Below, piece after piece: positions 27,603 through 35,407 of a stretch of DNA of 64,000 nt. How positions within the stretch are numbered: position 1 is the stretch's first letter; each line of letters opens with the position of its first letter. The stretch comes from an uncultured Flavobacteriales bacterium (GTDB taxonomy: Bacteria > Bacteroidota > Bacteroidia > Flavobacteriales_D > Crocinitomicaceae), in the NCBI GenBank assembly GCA_903939755.1, contig CAJAII010000020.1, positions 62,001 to 126,000 on the forward strand, given 5' to 3'. The notes below the pieces were generated by a model. The model worked only from the letters and a program-made list of their open reading frames with translations, had not been told where the DNA came from and ran no database searches. Made by a program: the position numbers and the translations under genes.

Positions 27603-28850
27603 TTATCGCTTAATAAATTGTTGGTTTACTCCGTTCACGTTTAGTAAATAAATACCCTGATTTAACATGGTAATGTCTAAGGTTGTTGCAATCGATTCGA
27701 TGAGTAACTTTCCTGAAAAGTCGTAAATACGCTTTAGTCCTTCAACTGAAACGTTTAAATAATCCACGGCTGGGTTTGGATAAATATTAACGGTATTTTC
27801 AATTGGTGCAATGCCGGCAGACGAACGTACATCAAAAACAATCGTACCTGGCGAAATTCCTACGTTGAAGTTAGATAACTCGTTATTGTTATCATCAAAA
27901 ATATGAATCTTTCCAAAAGAGAAAAAATCAGTTTCACTGGTGTATAACTGACCACTAATAGGCTCTTGAGCCAGTTCATAGTAATTTAATGAATGCCCAG
28001 CAAGCGGACCATTAGAATTCATCAAGTTGATATCAAATTCAATCAAAGCAGTTTCCATCGAAATTTGATAGACCAATTTATCGTCTCTCAGCGCTGAGGT
28101 TCCGCATCCTGTTCCTACTGATTGTAAATTAAGGGTAGAATTACTCGTTCCATCTAAGGCGACTTTTGAAACAGATGCCCCAGACCAATCTTTATTATTT
28201 ACAGTGTACAAGAAAGCGCCAGATTTCAATAAGTTGTCCGGATTTTTTCCGTCGGGACCAAGATCTACTTCATTTCCATAACTTAGGTTGTTTAAATCCA
28301 ATTTGCCAATAATACCTTTTTCATTGCCCCATTCGTAACCGTTATTAACAGCGATGTAAGCCGAAGAGCCATCAATTACAATGTTTTGTGCAGCCCATTT
28401 TGGACCAGAAATGGTATCAATTGCTTGAATCAATGAAAGGGTGCTTGTGTTATATACATGAAGATAGGAATCAAAACTAACAAGGTATTCGCCTCGTGTG
28501 GCAACTAATTTATTTTGGTAGATTCCTAAGTTACGAACACCTTGACACGAAACAGAAGCCACCTCTTGGTGTGTATTCAAATCCATCTTAAAAATCTTCG
28601 AGTCAGCAGCGACATAGTAGAAATTCCCATCGATGATGAGGTCTGACGCAAAGCGCATTCCTTCTAAAGTGTCAACTACTTGATACGTTTGATTCGCAGG
28701 ATTATAACTTCCAATGGTAACTGGTTCAACGATGGTATTTGTTGCGTAATCAAAATAGCCTTCATTTATAATGATTGCTTGATGAACATAATTTTGCGCT
28801 TGTACAAGCGCTGTTAGACTTAAGCTAATGGTAAGTAGTACCTTTTTCAT
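27603..28850 (-). CDS. T9SS-exported beta-propeller surface protein under cobalamin riboswitch control (BtuG-like candidate)
   Basis: A signal peptide (MKKVLLTISLSLTALVQAQ) is followed by about 320 residues of repeated beta units of YVTN/DUF5074 type (FYYVAADSKIFKMDLNT, SAYIAVNNGYEWGNEKG, FLYTVNNKDWSGASV). Residues about 345-415 are a type A T9SS sorting domain (NIYPNPAVDYLNVSVEG, ending QFIKR). The only control element upstream is a cobalamin riboswitch. In gut Bacteroides the surface beta-propeller BtuG captures vitamin B12 and hands it to BtuB; this protein would be an analogue anchored through T9SS instead of a lipid. No BtuB gene is adjacent, so the B12 role is inferred from fold and regulation. 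Confidence 0.82.
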   Translation of the reverse strand: MKKVLLTISLSLTALVQAQNYVHQAIIINEGYFDYATNTIVEPVTIGSYNPANQTYQVVDTLEGMRFASDLIIDGNFYYVAADSKIFKMDLNTHQEVASVSCQGVRNLGIYQNKLVATRGEYLVSFDSYLHVYNTSTLSLIQAIDTISGPKWAAQNIVIDGSSAYIAVNNGYEWGNEKGIIGKLDLNNLSYGNEVDLGPDGKNPDNLLKSGAFLYTVNNKDWSGASVSKVALDGTSNSTLNLQSVGTGCGTSALRDDKLVYQISMETALIEFDINLMNSNGPLAGHSLNYYELAQEPISGQLYTSETDFFSFGKIHIFDDNNNELSNFNVGISPGTIVFDVRSSAGIAPIENTVNIYPNPAVDYLNVSVEGLKRIYDFSGKLLIESIATTLDITMLNQGIYLLNVNGVNQQFIKR

Positions 28851-28894
28851 ACGTTCTGTTTTTTTAACGATTAATAAATAATAGTTTGAAGAAG

Positions 28895-28934
28895 AAAAAA
28901 AATAGGGCAGGGCAGGGTAGTTGCCTACCTGTCC
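28895..28934 (-). terminator. Transcription terminator of the cobalamin riboswitch (expression platform)
   Basis: The minus strand has CAGGTAG, loop GCAA, CTACCCTG (one bulged C), extended by further G-C pairs, then TA and eight T. It lies between the aptamer and the ATG at 28850, so ligand binding most likely favours termination. Confidence 0.75.
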
Positions 28935-28963
28935 GAGTCCAACTTTAATCTGAAGTCTTCACT

Positions 28964-29122
28964 CCGTTCATGGCAAGTCTTCTGGCTCACACTAAGTTCG
29001 AATCGCCTTCCCGTTTAAACAGTGGACAATGATTCGTTTTTAAAGTGCTTACAGCTGCAGTTACAGCTCCGGATTTGCACCGGATTCCTTATTAATCTCT
29101 TATTCAGAGAACCAAAGAACGG
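28964..29122 (-). promoter_or_regulatory. Cobalamin (vitamin B12) riboswitch aptamer
   Basis: On the minus strand the ordered landmarks of the class are present: P1 arm CCGTTC (29117-29122), GGTTCTCTG, the core CCGGTGCAAATCCGG with GCTGTAACTGCAGCTGTAAG, then CCACTG, CGGGAAGGCGA and the B12 box AGCCAGAAGACTTGCC (one change from consensus), followed by the P1 partner GAACGG (28964-28969). The only downstream gene is the T9SS beta-propeller protein. Confidence 0.93.
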
Positions 29123-29267
29123 TGCAAATGTAATAAAAATCTTCTAATAAAGATTTCGTCTCTTATTTCCTTTAAATTGAAGTGATGAAAATTTCAAAAA
29201 TGTGTTTTGTTTTGTTCTAATTTGATTTATTTGGTTGTGTTCACAACTAACCTTAATTATACTAATT

Positions 29268-29464
29268 ATGAAATTTGGAATTAAACATCAAGAATCCTAT
29301 TCGCGTGGCGAATTAATCTTAAGAACCCTTTTTGGAGCATTTTATATGGCCTTACCGCATCTATAGGAGTTATCTGGCTGTTGGTTTTATCAGTAACCTA
29401 AGGGATTCAAGGTGATAATGAGTATGGAGCAGGTCCTAAAGATGTTACAATTGATAATTTGTAA
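29268..29464 (+). pseudogene. Decayed membrane-protein gene, DUF4389-like start
   Basis: An ATG opens MKFGIKHQESYSRGELILRT, which matches the N-terminus of DUF4389 membrane proteins, but the frame stops at TAG (29364-29366) after 32 residues. In another frame the sequence continues as SIGVIWLLVLSVT, a stop, then GIQGDNEYGAGPKDVTIDNL and TAA at 29462-29464; that tail resembles the ends of small membrane proteins with a YGxxPK motif. This looks like a remnant left by deletion and frameshift, possibly fusing pieces of two genes. The family calls are from memory and the second is weak. Confidence 0.5.
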
Positions 29465-29548
29465 GATTATTTCGTAGTAATTTAAAATTGATTTGATAGG
29501 CTCGTTTTGAACGTATGTGTCCTTTTTGCTTGAATTCTATTTTATTAA

Positions 29549-29579
29549 TTTGTCAATTGAAAAAGTATCATTACTTTTG
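29549..29579 (+). promoter_or_regulatory. Full-consensus Bacteroidetes promoter of rpsO
   Basis: TTTG (29549-29552), exactly 19 bases, then TACTTTTG (29572-29579): both elements and the spacing match the TTTG-N19-TAnnTTTG consensus. Transcription should start near 29584, giving a leader of about 55 bases before rpsO. Confidence 0.85.
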
Positions 29580-29580
29580 T

Positions 29581-29604
29581 CACCGTCTAAACCGAAAGTC
29601 GGTG
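29581..29604 (+). promoter_or_regulatory. rpsO leader with two mutually exclusive hairpins
   Basis: CACCG (29581-29585) can pair with CGGTG (29600-29604), while ACCGA (29591-29595) can pair with TCGGT (29599-29603) around a three-base loop. Both use the same 3' arm. Ribosomal protein S15 represses its own leader in several bacteria, but this structure is not one I recognise. Confidence 0.35.
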
Positions 29605-29638
29605 TAGCTGCATAAAAATTATTTAATCAAATATTGGC

Positions 29639-29908
29639 ATGTATTTAAATCCAGAAGTAAAAAAAGGAATCTTCGCAAAACACGGTGGGACAGAAACCAA
29701 CACCGGTTCAACAGAAGGTCAGGTGGCATTGTTTACCTATCGTATTAGTCATTTGACAGAACACTTAAAAAGGAATCGTAAAGATTTTGGAACACAGCGT
29801 TCACTTCAATTATTAGTAGGTAAAAGAAGAAGTTTATTAGACTACTTAAAAAGTAAAGATATAGAGAAATACCGCGCTTTAGTTAAAGAATTAGGACTTC
29901 GTCGTTAA
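29639..29908 (+). CDS. rpsO: 30S ribosomal protein S15
   Basis: The 89-residue protein has standard S15 length and ends with GKRRSLLDYLKSKDIEKYRA followed by LVKELGLRR, the universally conserved 16S rRNA-binding segment; HLTEHLKRNRKDFGTQRSL is also typical. S15 binds 16S rRNA early in small-subunit assembly. The gene is followed by a hairpin and then pnp, an arrangement widely conserved in bacteria. The family normally begins MYLTPEVK or similar, which supports the ATG used here. Confidence 0.97.
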   Translation: MYLNPEVKKGIFAKHGGTETNTGSTEGQVALFTYRISHLTEHLKRNRKDFGTQRSLQLLVGKRRSLLDYLKSKDIEKYRALVKELGLRR

Positions 29909-29936
29909 TTCATACCAAAACGCAAATTTTATTGGA

Positions 29937-29971
29937 GGGGACATTCGGCATTAGTCGTATGTCCTTTTTTT
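29937..29971 (+). terminator. Hairpin terminator/attenuator between rpsO and pnp
   Basis: GGACAT and ATGTCC form a 6-bp stem with a 14-base loop, directly followed by seven T. It could end part of the rpsO transcripts or be processed as in other rpsO-pnp operons. Confidence 0.7.
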
Positions 29972-29998
29972 GTGTAATAACCAAGTAAATAAATAAAA

Positions 29999-32143
29999 AT
30001 GAATATAGGAATTAGAAAGTCAATGGTCACCGGTGGTAAAACAATCAGCGTTGAGACCGGTAAATTGGCAAAGCAATCGGATGGAGCTGTTGTCGTTCGA
30101 ATGGGGGACACGATGTTGTTGGCAACTATCGTTTCTTCTCAAGAAGCAAAAGAAGGGGTGGACTTCCTTCCATTAACAGTTGATTACCGTGAAAAATATG
30201 CTGCAGCAGGACGTTTTCCTGGTGGATTTTTCCGTAGAGAAGCAAGACCGTCTGAAACAGAAATTTTAGTAATGCGTTTAGTGGATCGCGCTTTACGACC
30301 ACTTTTTCCAGATGATTACCACGCTGAAGTACAGTTAATGATTCAATTATTGTCTTACGATGGTATTCATAATCCGGATGCGTTGTGCGGATTTGCTGCC
30401 TCTGCTGCTATTGCTGTTTCTGATATTCCATTTAATGGCCCAATGTCTGAAGTACGTGTTGGTCGTGTTGATGGTGAATATATATTAAATCCAACAATGG
30501 CTGAAATGGCGCTTTCCGATATTGATATCGTTATTGCAGGTACCATGAAAGACATCAACATGTTAGAAGGTGAAATGCAAGAGATTTCTGAAGATGAATT
30601 AATCGAGGTATTTAAAATTGCACACGTTGCCATTAAAGAGCAGTGTCAATTTCAATTAGATCTAGCTGCTGAAATTCCAACTTCACAACCTAAGCGTACG
30701 TATTCGCACGAATCTCACGACGAAGCGGTTAAAGCAAAGGTGTATGAATTGTCTATGGAAAAATGTAAAGACGTAGCACGAATGGGCTTGGCGAATAAGG
30801 CAAAAAGAACAGAATTATTTGATGCCATTAAGTCGGAAGTTAAAGCAAGTTTTTCCGATGAAGAATTAGCCGTAATTGGTAAATATATTTCACCTTATTT
30901 TTCTGAAGTTAAAAAGAAAGCGGTGCGATGGGTAATGTTAAATGATCGTAAGCGTTTGGATGGACGTCAGTTTGATGAAATTCGTCCTATCTGGGCAGAA
31001 ATAGATTATTTACCAATGGTACACGGTTCTGCTGTATTTACAAGAGGAGAAACGCAATCATTAACTACCTTAACGTTGGGTGGAAAAATGGATGAGCAAT
31101 TAATTGATGGTGCTACATTTAAAGGAACAGAGCGTTTTATGTTGCATTACAATTTCCCACCGTTTTCAACGGGTGAGGCGAAGCCATTAAGAGGAACTTC
31201 TCGACGAGAAATTGGACACGGTAACTTAGCTTTACGTGCGCTCAAGCCGGTTCTTCCAGATGATAATCCTTACACAATTCGTATTGTTTCTGATATTTTA
31301 GAATCTAATGGTTCGTCTTCTATGGCAACTGTCTGTGCTGGAACTTTAGCATTAATGGATGGAGGAATCCAAATCAAAGCACCAGTTTCTGGTATTGCAA
31401 TGGGTTTAATTACGGATGAAGGTAAATTTGCTATTCTTTCTGACATTTTAGGTGATGAAGATCATTTAGGTGATATGGATTTCAAAGTGACGGGTACTGC
31501 GAAAGGTATCACCGCTTGTCAGATGGATATCAAAGTTGATGGTTTACCATACGAAGTGCTTATCCAAGCATTGGAGCAAGCAAAAGCGGGTCGACTTCAT
31601 ATTCTTGATAAAATTATTGAAACAATGCCAGCGCCTAGAGCAGAATTGAAACCGCAAACACCGCGTGTTGAAATGTTTATCGTGCCAAATGACATGATTG
31701 GTGCTATTATCGGACCTGGAGGAAAAATTATTCAAGGTCTTCAAAAAGAAACGAAAACGACCATTACAATCGAAGAATTACCTACAACGGAAGGCCGCGT
31801 TCAAATTCTTTCTAACAATGCGGAAGATATGAATGAAGCAGTTAGAAGAATTAAGTCAATTGCTTTCCCTCCACTAGTTGAAGATGGAGCCACTTACCAC
31901 GGTAAAATCAAATCTGTAAAGGATTTCGGTTGTTTCGTTGAAATACTTCCTGGTACAGATGGTTTAATCCATATTTCTGAATTCTCTTGGGAGAAAGTAG
32001 CGAAAATGGAAGATGTCTGTAAAGAAGGAGATATGATTGATTTCAAAGTAATTGGTAAAGATCCAAAAACTAAGAAATGGAAATTGTCACGAAAGGTACT
32101 TTTAGAAAGACCGGTTAGAGAAGAGGAAGCATCTAATTCTTAG
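29999..32143 (+). CDS. pnp: Polyribonucleotide nucleotidyltransferase (PNPase)
   Basis: PNPase degrades RNA from the 3' end with phosphate. Two RNase PH-like domains are present (KLAKQSDGAVVVRMGDTMLL and FPGGFFRREARPSE in the first; GSAVFTRGETQSLTTLTLG and GTSRREIGHGNLA in the second, which holds the active site). They are followed by a KH domain (MIGAIIGPGGKIIQGLQ) and an S1 domain (GKIKSVKDFGCFVEILPG). At 714 residues it is full length and ends with an acidic tail (REEEASNS). The gene follows rpsO and is closed by a strong terminator. Confidence 0.97.
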   Translation: MNIGIRKSMVTGGKTISVETGKLAKQSDGAVVVRMGDTMLLATIVSSQEAKEGVDFLPLTVDYREKYAAAGRFPGGFFRREARPSETEILVMRLVDRALRPLFPDDYHAEVQLMIQLLSYDGIHNPDALCGFAASAAIAVSDIPFNGPMSEVRVGRVDGEYILNPTMAEMALSDIDIVIAGTMKDINMLEGEMQEISEDELIEVFKIAHVAIKEQCQFQLDLAAEIPTSQPKRTYSHESHDEAVKAKVYELSMEKCKDVARMGLANKAKRTELFDAIKSEVKASFSDEELAVIGKYISPYFSEVKKKAVRWVMLNDRKRLDGRQFDEIRPIWAEIDYLPMVHGSAVFTRGETQSLTTLTLGGKMDEQLIDGATFKGTERFMLHYNFPPFSTGEAKPLRGTSRREIGHGNLALRALKPVLPDDNPYTIRIVSDILESNGSSSMATVCAGTLALMDGGIQIKAPVSGIAMGLITDEGKFAILSDILGDEDHLGDMDFKVTGTAKGITACQMDIKVDGLPYEVLIQALEQAKAGRLHILDKIIETMPAPRAELKPQTPRVEMFIVPNDMIGAIIGPGGKIIQGLQKETKTTITIEELPTTEGRVQILSNNAEDMNEAVRRIKSIAFPPLVEDGATYHGKIKSVKDFGCFVEILPGTDGLIHISEFSWEKVAKMEDVCKEGDMIDFKVIGKDPKTKKWKLSRKVLLERPVREEEASNS

Positions 32144-32170
32144 GCTTTTCATTCTTATAAAGTTATCAAC

Positions 32171-32196
32171 AAAGGCGGATTTTATCCGCCTTTTTT
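32171..32196 (+). terminator. Strong Rho-independent terminator after pnp
   Basis: AAAGGCGGAT, loop TTT, ATCCGCC followed by TTTTTT: a GC-rich perfect stem about 30 bases after the pnp stop. Confidence 0.92.
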
Positions 32197-32230
32197 AATG
32201 TTATGTTCACATTATAATTATTGATTTAGT

Positions 32231-32238
32231 TAATTTTG
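32231..32238 (+). promoter_or_regulatory. -7 box TAATTTTG of the MopE-repeat gene
   Basis: An exact TAnnTTTG match 16 bases before the ATG, followed by a long A-run (typical of AT-rich translation initiation regions in this phylum). No clean TTTG -33 element. Confidence 0.55.
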
Positions 32239-32254
32239 CATAAAAAAAAAAAAT

Positions 32255-35200
32255 ATGAAAAAAATCCTATTTATTCTCAGTTTAATAGTGGCTCATGTGT
32301 TTATGGCTCAGCCACTTCTTTACGATGGTTTTAATTATACGCCCAGTGCTACCAATGGAATAAATGTCCAAAGTAGTGGGGCATGGGTCAATGTGAATAC
32401 TGGAGACTCCATTTTGGTTACAGCTAATTCACTTACTTATAACGGATTGGCTACTTCGATAGGTAATAAAGTAGCCTTTGATGGAGCTGGTGTTGATAAT
32501 TACAGGGTTTTTGGCTCGCAAACCACAGGAACGGTTTATGCCTCTTGTATTTTAAACGTGAGTTCATTGGGTGCCATGAATGCAACCGGAACTTATGTTT
32601 TGAGTTTCATTGAGCCGGCTTCTGTTTCTGCTTATGGGGCATGCGTTTGGTTGAAAGCAAGTGCAACTGCTGGGAAGTATTTAATTGGCATTTCAAATAG
32701 AAGTTCTACTTCTCCTATTACCTACACTGCTGTTGATATGAATTTGAATGAAAGCTATTTCATTGTATTTTCTTACGAAATCATAGCAGGTTTAGCAAAT
32801 GATATCACAAGAATGTGGATTAATACCACTCAATTTGGTGGAACAGTTCCCGTTTCAACGCTCACTGCTTCAGGTGGAACGGATTTAGGCGTAGCTGGAA
32901 TTGGAAGGATTTTATTGCGTCAACCTGCTGTGGCACTTTCAGCGCCATTTGTTGAATTCGATGAAATTCGAGTGGGTACCACTTGGGCAGACGTAACGCC
33001 TTGTGCGAGTCCAAGCTCCTATTACCAAGATTTAGACGGGGATACTTTTGGGGATCCAAATTCAATGGTTCAATCGTGTATGTTAATGCCAGGTTTGGTT
33101 ACCAATAATTTAGATTGTAACGATAATAATGCAGCAATTAATCCGAATACAATTTGGTATATAGATGCTGATAACGATGGGTATGGTAATTCAGCATTGA
33201 CTGCTACCGCTTGTATTCAGCCAATAGGATATGTGGCTAATAGCACGGATTGTAATGATGCTAATCCATTGGTATTTCAAACAAGTACTTGGTACGTTGA
33301 CGTGGATAATGATGGCTTTGGTAATGCAGCGACATCGATATCTAATTGCGGCCAGCCACTAGGATATGTTTCAAATGCTACGGATTGTAACGATAATGCA
33401 GTAGCAATAAACCCTAATGCTGCAGAAATATATGATGGAATTGATAATAACTGCAATGGTGTGACCGATGAAGGCTTTACGCCAATTGCTTATTACTTGG
33501 ATCAAGACGGAGATGGGGTAGGAGGCTCAACTTTTGTTATGGGAGTTACATCTCCAGGTCCAAATTACACGCTTACCACAGGGGATTGTAATGATAATAA
33601 TCCACTCATGTTCCCTGGAAATCCTGAAGTATGTGATCTTCTGGATAATGATTGTGATTTACTAATCAATGAAGGATTGGTATTCTTAACGTATTACCAA
33701 GATAATGATGGGGATACCTACGGAAATGCATCGGCTCCCTTAGTGGCTTGTTCTATACCTGTTGGTTATGTTTTGGATAGCACTGATTGTAATGACTTAA
33801 ATATCGCTATTCATCCAGGTGCTATTGATGTTGCTGGAAACGGAATTGATGAAGATTGCAGCGGACTTGATGCCCCAATTATTCCATTAACGCTTGGTCT
33901 ATATGAATTTACAGGAGCAGCTAATTGCCCAGTAACAAGTAATCTTGTAACTACGCAACCGGTTAATGCCTTGTTTTCACCATTTTCTAATTTAGGAGTT
34001 ACTTGCTCGCCTACAGCCAATGTATTTAGTGCTTCAACGTGGAATCAATCCAATACAATTGACTTAAATCAATACAATCAATTTTCTATTGTTGCCGATT
34101 CTTGTTTCGGGTTGAATCTTTCTTCCGTAGCTTTCAATCATCGTACAAGTACTTCTGGAGGTAGTCCTACTTGGATACTTCGTTCAAGTTTGGATAATTT
34201 CTCAACAAATATTGGCTCAGGTTTATCTGGAAATAATGGCAATGTTGTATTAGATGATACCGTTTTATTATCGCCTGCATTTTCAAATATTCAACAAGTT
34301 ACTTTCCGTTTTTATTTAACAAATATCGGAGCGGTAGGATCAACATGGCGAGTGGATAATGTAAGTTTATACGGGAATATCGTGGCAACGCTTCCACAAC
34401 TTTATTATGCTGATGTAGATGGTGATGGATTTGGTAATCCTTCCACTTCAATATTATCTTGTACAGCAGTAGGAAATTATGTTTCTAATAATACGGATTG
34501 TAATGATAATGATTCCTTAATTAATCCATTAACAGTTTGGTTCGTGGATCTTGATATGGATGGTTTTGGTAATCCTAACAGCTTTGTAACTTCTTGTCTT
34601 CAGCCTCCTGGCTCATCCATAAACGGCTTGGATTGCGACGATACAAATAACCAGTTGAATTTAGTGGACATGTACTATGTGGATGCTGATGGAGATGGTT
34701 TTGGAGATGATGCAACAGGGGTAGAGCAATGTGCTCAACCAGCAAATACGGTAACTATTGGTGGTGACTGTGATGATGCTGATTCAACTAGTTATCCTGG
34801 TGCAACTGAATTATGTGACGGATTAGATAATAACTGTAATGGTGTGAATGACGAAGGATTAATTTTCAATACCTATTTTGTGGATGCTGATAATGACAAC
34901 TTTGGAACGGGTGTTGGAGAAAGTTTGTGTGAGGATCCAGGGGTAGGATATGTATTAGTTGGTGGAGATTGTGATGATAATAATGATGCGATCTTCCCAG
35001 GTGCAACTGAAATCCTTGACAATAGTATCGATGAAAATTGCGATGGGGTGGATAATTACTTGAGTTTAGTGGATTTGAATGCAGGGGATGTCTTGTTATT
35101 CCCAAATCCAACTTCAGGTAGTTTCACACTTGAGCTTCCTATTTCGTTGGAAAATAATAAGCTACTTATTACTGACTTAAATGGAAAAATAGTAGTGGAG

Positions 35201-35320
35201 AATATCTTCAGCGGCTCAAGTATTTCAGTAGACGTTTCTTCTTTAATGAATGGATGTTACATCCTTCAAATTGAAGCTCAAAATCGCATAATTACAGAGC
35301 GATTTATTATTGCTAAATAG
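32255..35320 (+). CDS. T9SS-exported surface protein with nine MopE-type calcium/metal-binding repeats
   Basis: The signal peptide ends near HVFMAQ. Residues about 20-250 form a beta-sandwich-like region. Five repeats of the form YYxDxDGDxFG...DCNDxNxxINP (about 254-538) are then interrupted by a separate beta domain of about 175 residues (LGLYEFTGAANCPVTSN onward), and four more repeats follow (about 716-940). Some repeats carry the longer DGxDNNCNGVxDEG extension. The D-rich loops resemble thrombospondin type 3 and Cu-binding MopE motifs, so they very likely bind calcium or another metal. A type A sorting domain ends the protein (LLFPNPTSGSFTLELP onward). The target is unknown. Confidence 0.88.
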   Translation: MKKILFILSLIVAHVFMAQPLLYDGFNYTPSATNGINVQSSGAWVNVNTGDSILVTANSLTYNGLATSIGNKVAFDGAGVDNYRVFGSQTTGTVYASCILNVSSLGAMNATGTYVLSFIEPASVSAYGACVWLKASATAGKYLIGISNRSSTSPITYTAVDMNLNESYFIVFSYEIIAGLANDITRMWINTTQFGGTVPVSTLTASGGTDLGVAGIGRILLRQPAVALSAPFVEFDEIRVGTTWADVTPCASPSSYYQDLDGDTFGDPNSMVQSCMLMPGLVTNNLDCNDNNAAINPNTIWYIDADNDGYGNSALTATACIQPIGYVANSTDCNDANPLVFQTSTWYVDVDNDGFGNAATSISNCGQPLGYVSNATDCNDNAVAINPNAAEIYDGIDNNCNGVTDEGFTPIAYYLDQDGDGVGGSTFVMGVTSPGPNYTLTTGDCNDNNPLMFPGNPEVCDLLDNDCDLLINEGLVFLTYYQDNDGDTYGNASAPLVACSIPVGYVLDSTDCNDLNIAIHPGAIDVAGNGIDEDCSGLDAPIIPLTLGLYEFTGAANCPVTSNLVTTQPVNALFSPFSNLGVTCSPTANVFSASTWNQSNTIDLNQYNQFSIVADSCFGLNLSSVAFNHRTSTSGGSPTWILRSSLDNFSTNIGSGLSGNNGNVVLDDTVLLSPAFSNIQQVTFRFYLTNIGAVGSTWRVDNVSLYGNIVATLPQLYYADVDGDGFGNPSTSILSCTAVGNYVSNNTDCNDNDSLINPLTVWFVDLDMDGFGNPNSFVTSCLQPPGSSINGLDCDDTNNQLNLVDMYYVDADGDGFGDDATGVEQCAQPANTVTIGGDCDDADSTSYPGATELCDGLDNNCNGVNDEGLIFNTYFVDADNDNFGTGVGESLCEDPGVGYVLVGGDCDDNNDAIFPGATEILDNSIDENCDGVDNYLSLVDLNAGDVLLFPNPTSGSFTLELPISLENNKLLITDLNGKIVVENIFSGSSISVDVSSLMNGCYILQIEAQNRIITERFIIAK

Positions 35321-35338
35321 TATTAGTTTTATTGTTTA

Positions 35339-35391
35339 AAGGCGTAATTTAGTACTGTAATTAATTCTTTAGGTGGCATGTTACGCCCTTT
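35339..35391 (+). terminator. Possible long-loop terminator after the MopE-repeat gene
   Basis: GGCGTAA and TTACGCC pair across a loop of about 32 bases, followed by CTTTTATTT. The long loop makes it a weak candidate. Confidence 0.4.
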
Positions 35392-35407
35392 TATTTAATA
35401 TCTAAGT

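Noticed and set aside
28996..29004. GTTCGAATC resembling a tRNA T-loop
   Set aside because: It lies inside the cobalamin riboswitch, and no acceptor stem, D-arm or anticodon arm surrounds it.
32990..35080. Regularly spaced repeats that could suggest a CRISPR array
   Set aside because: The repeats are degenerate, stay in frame and encode MopE-type D-rich loops.
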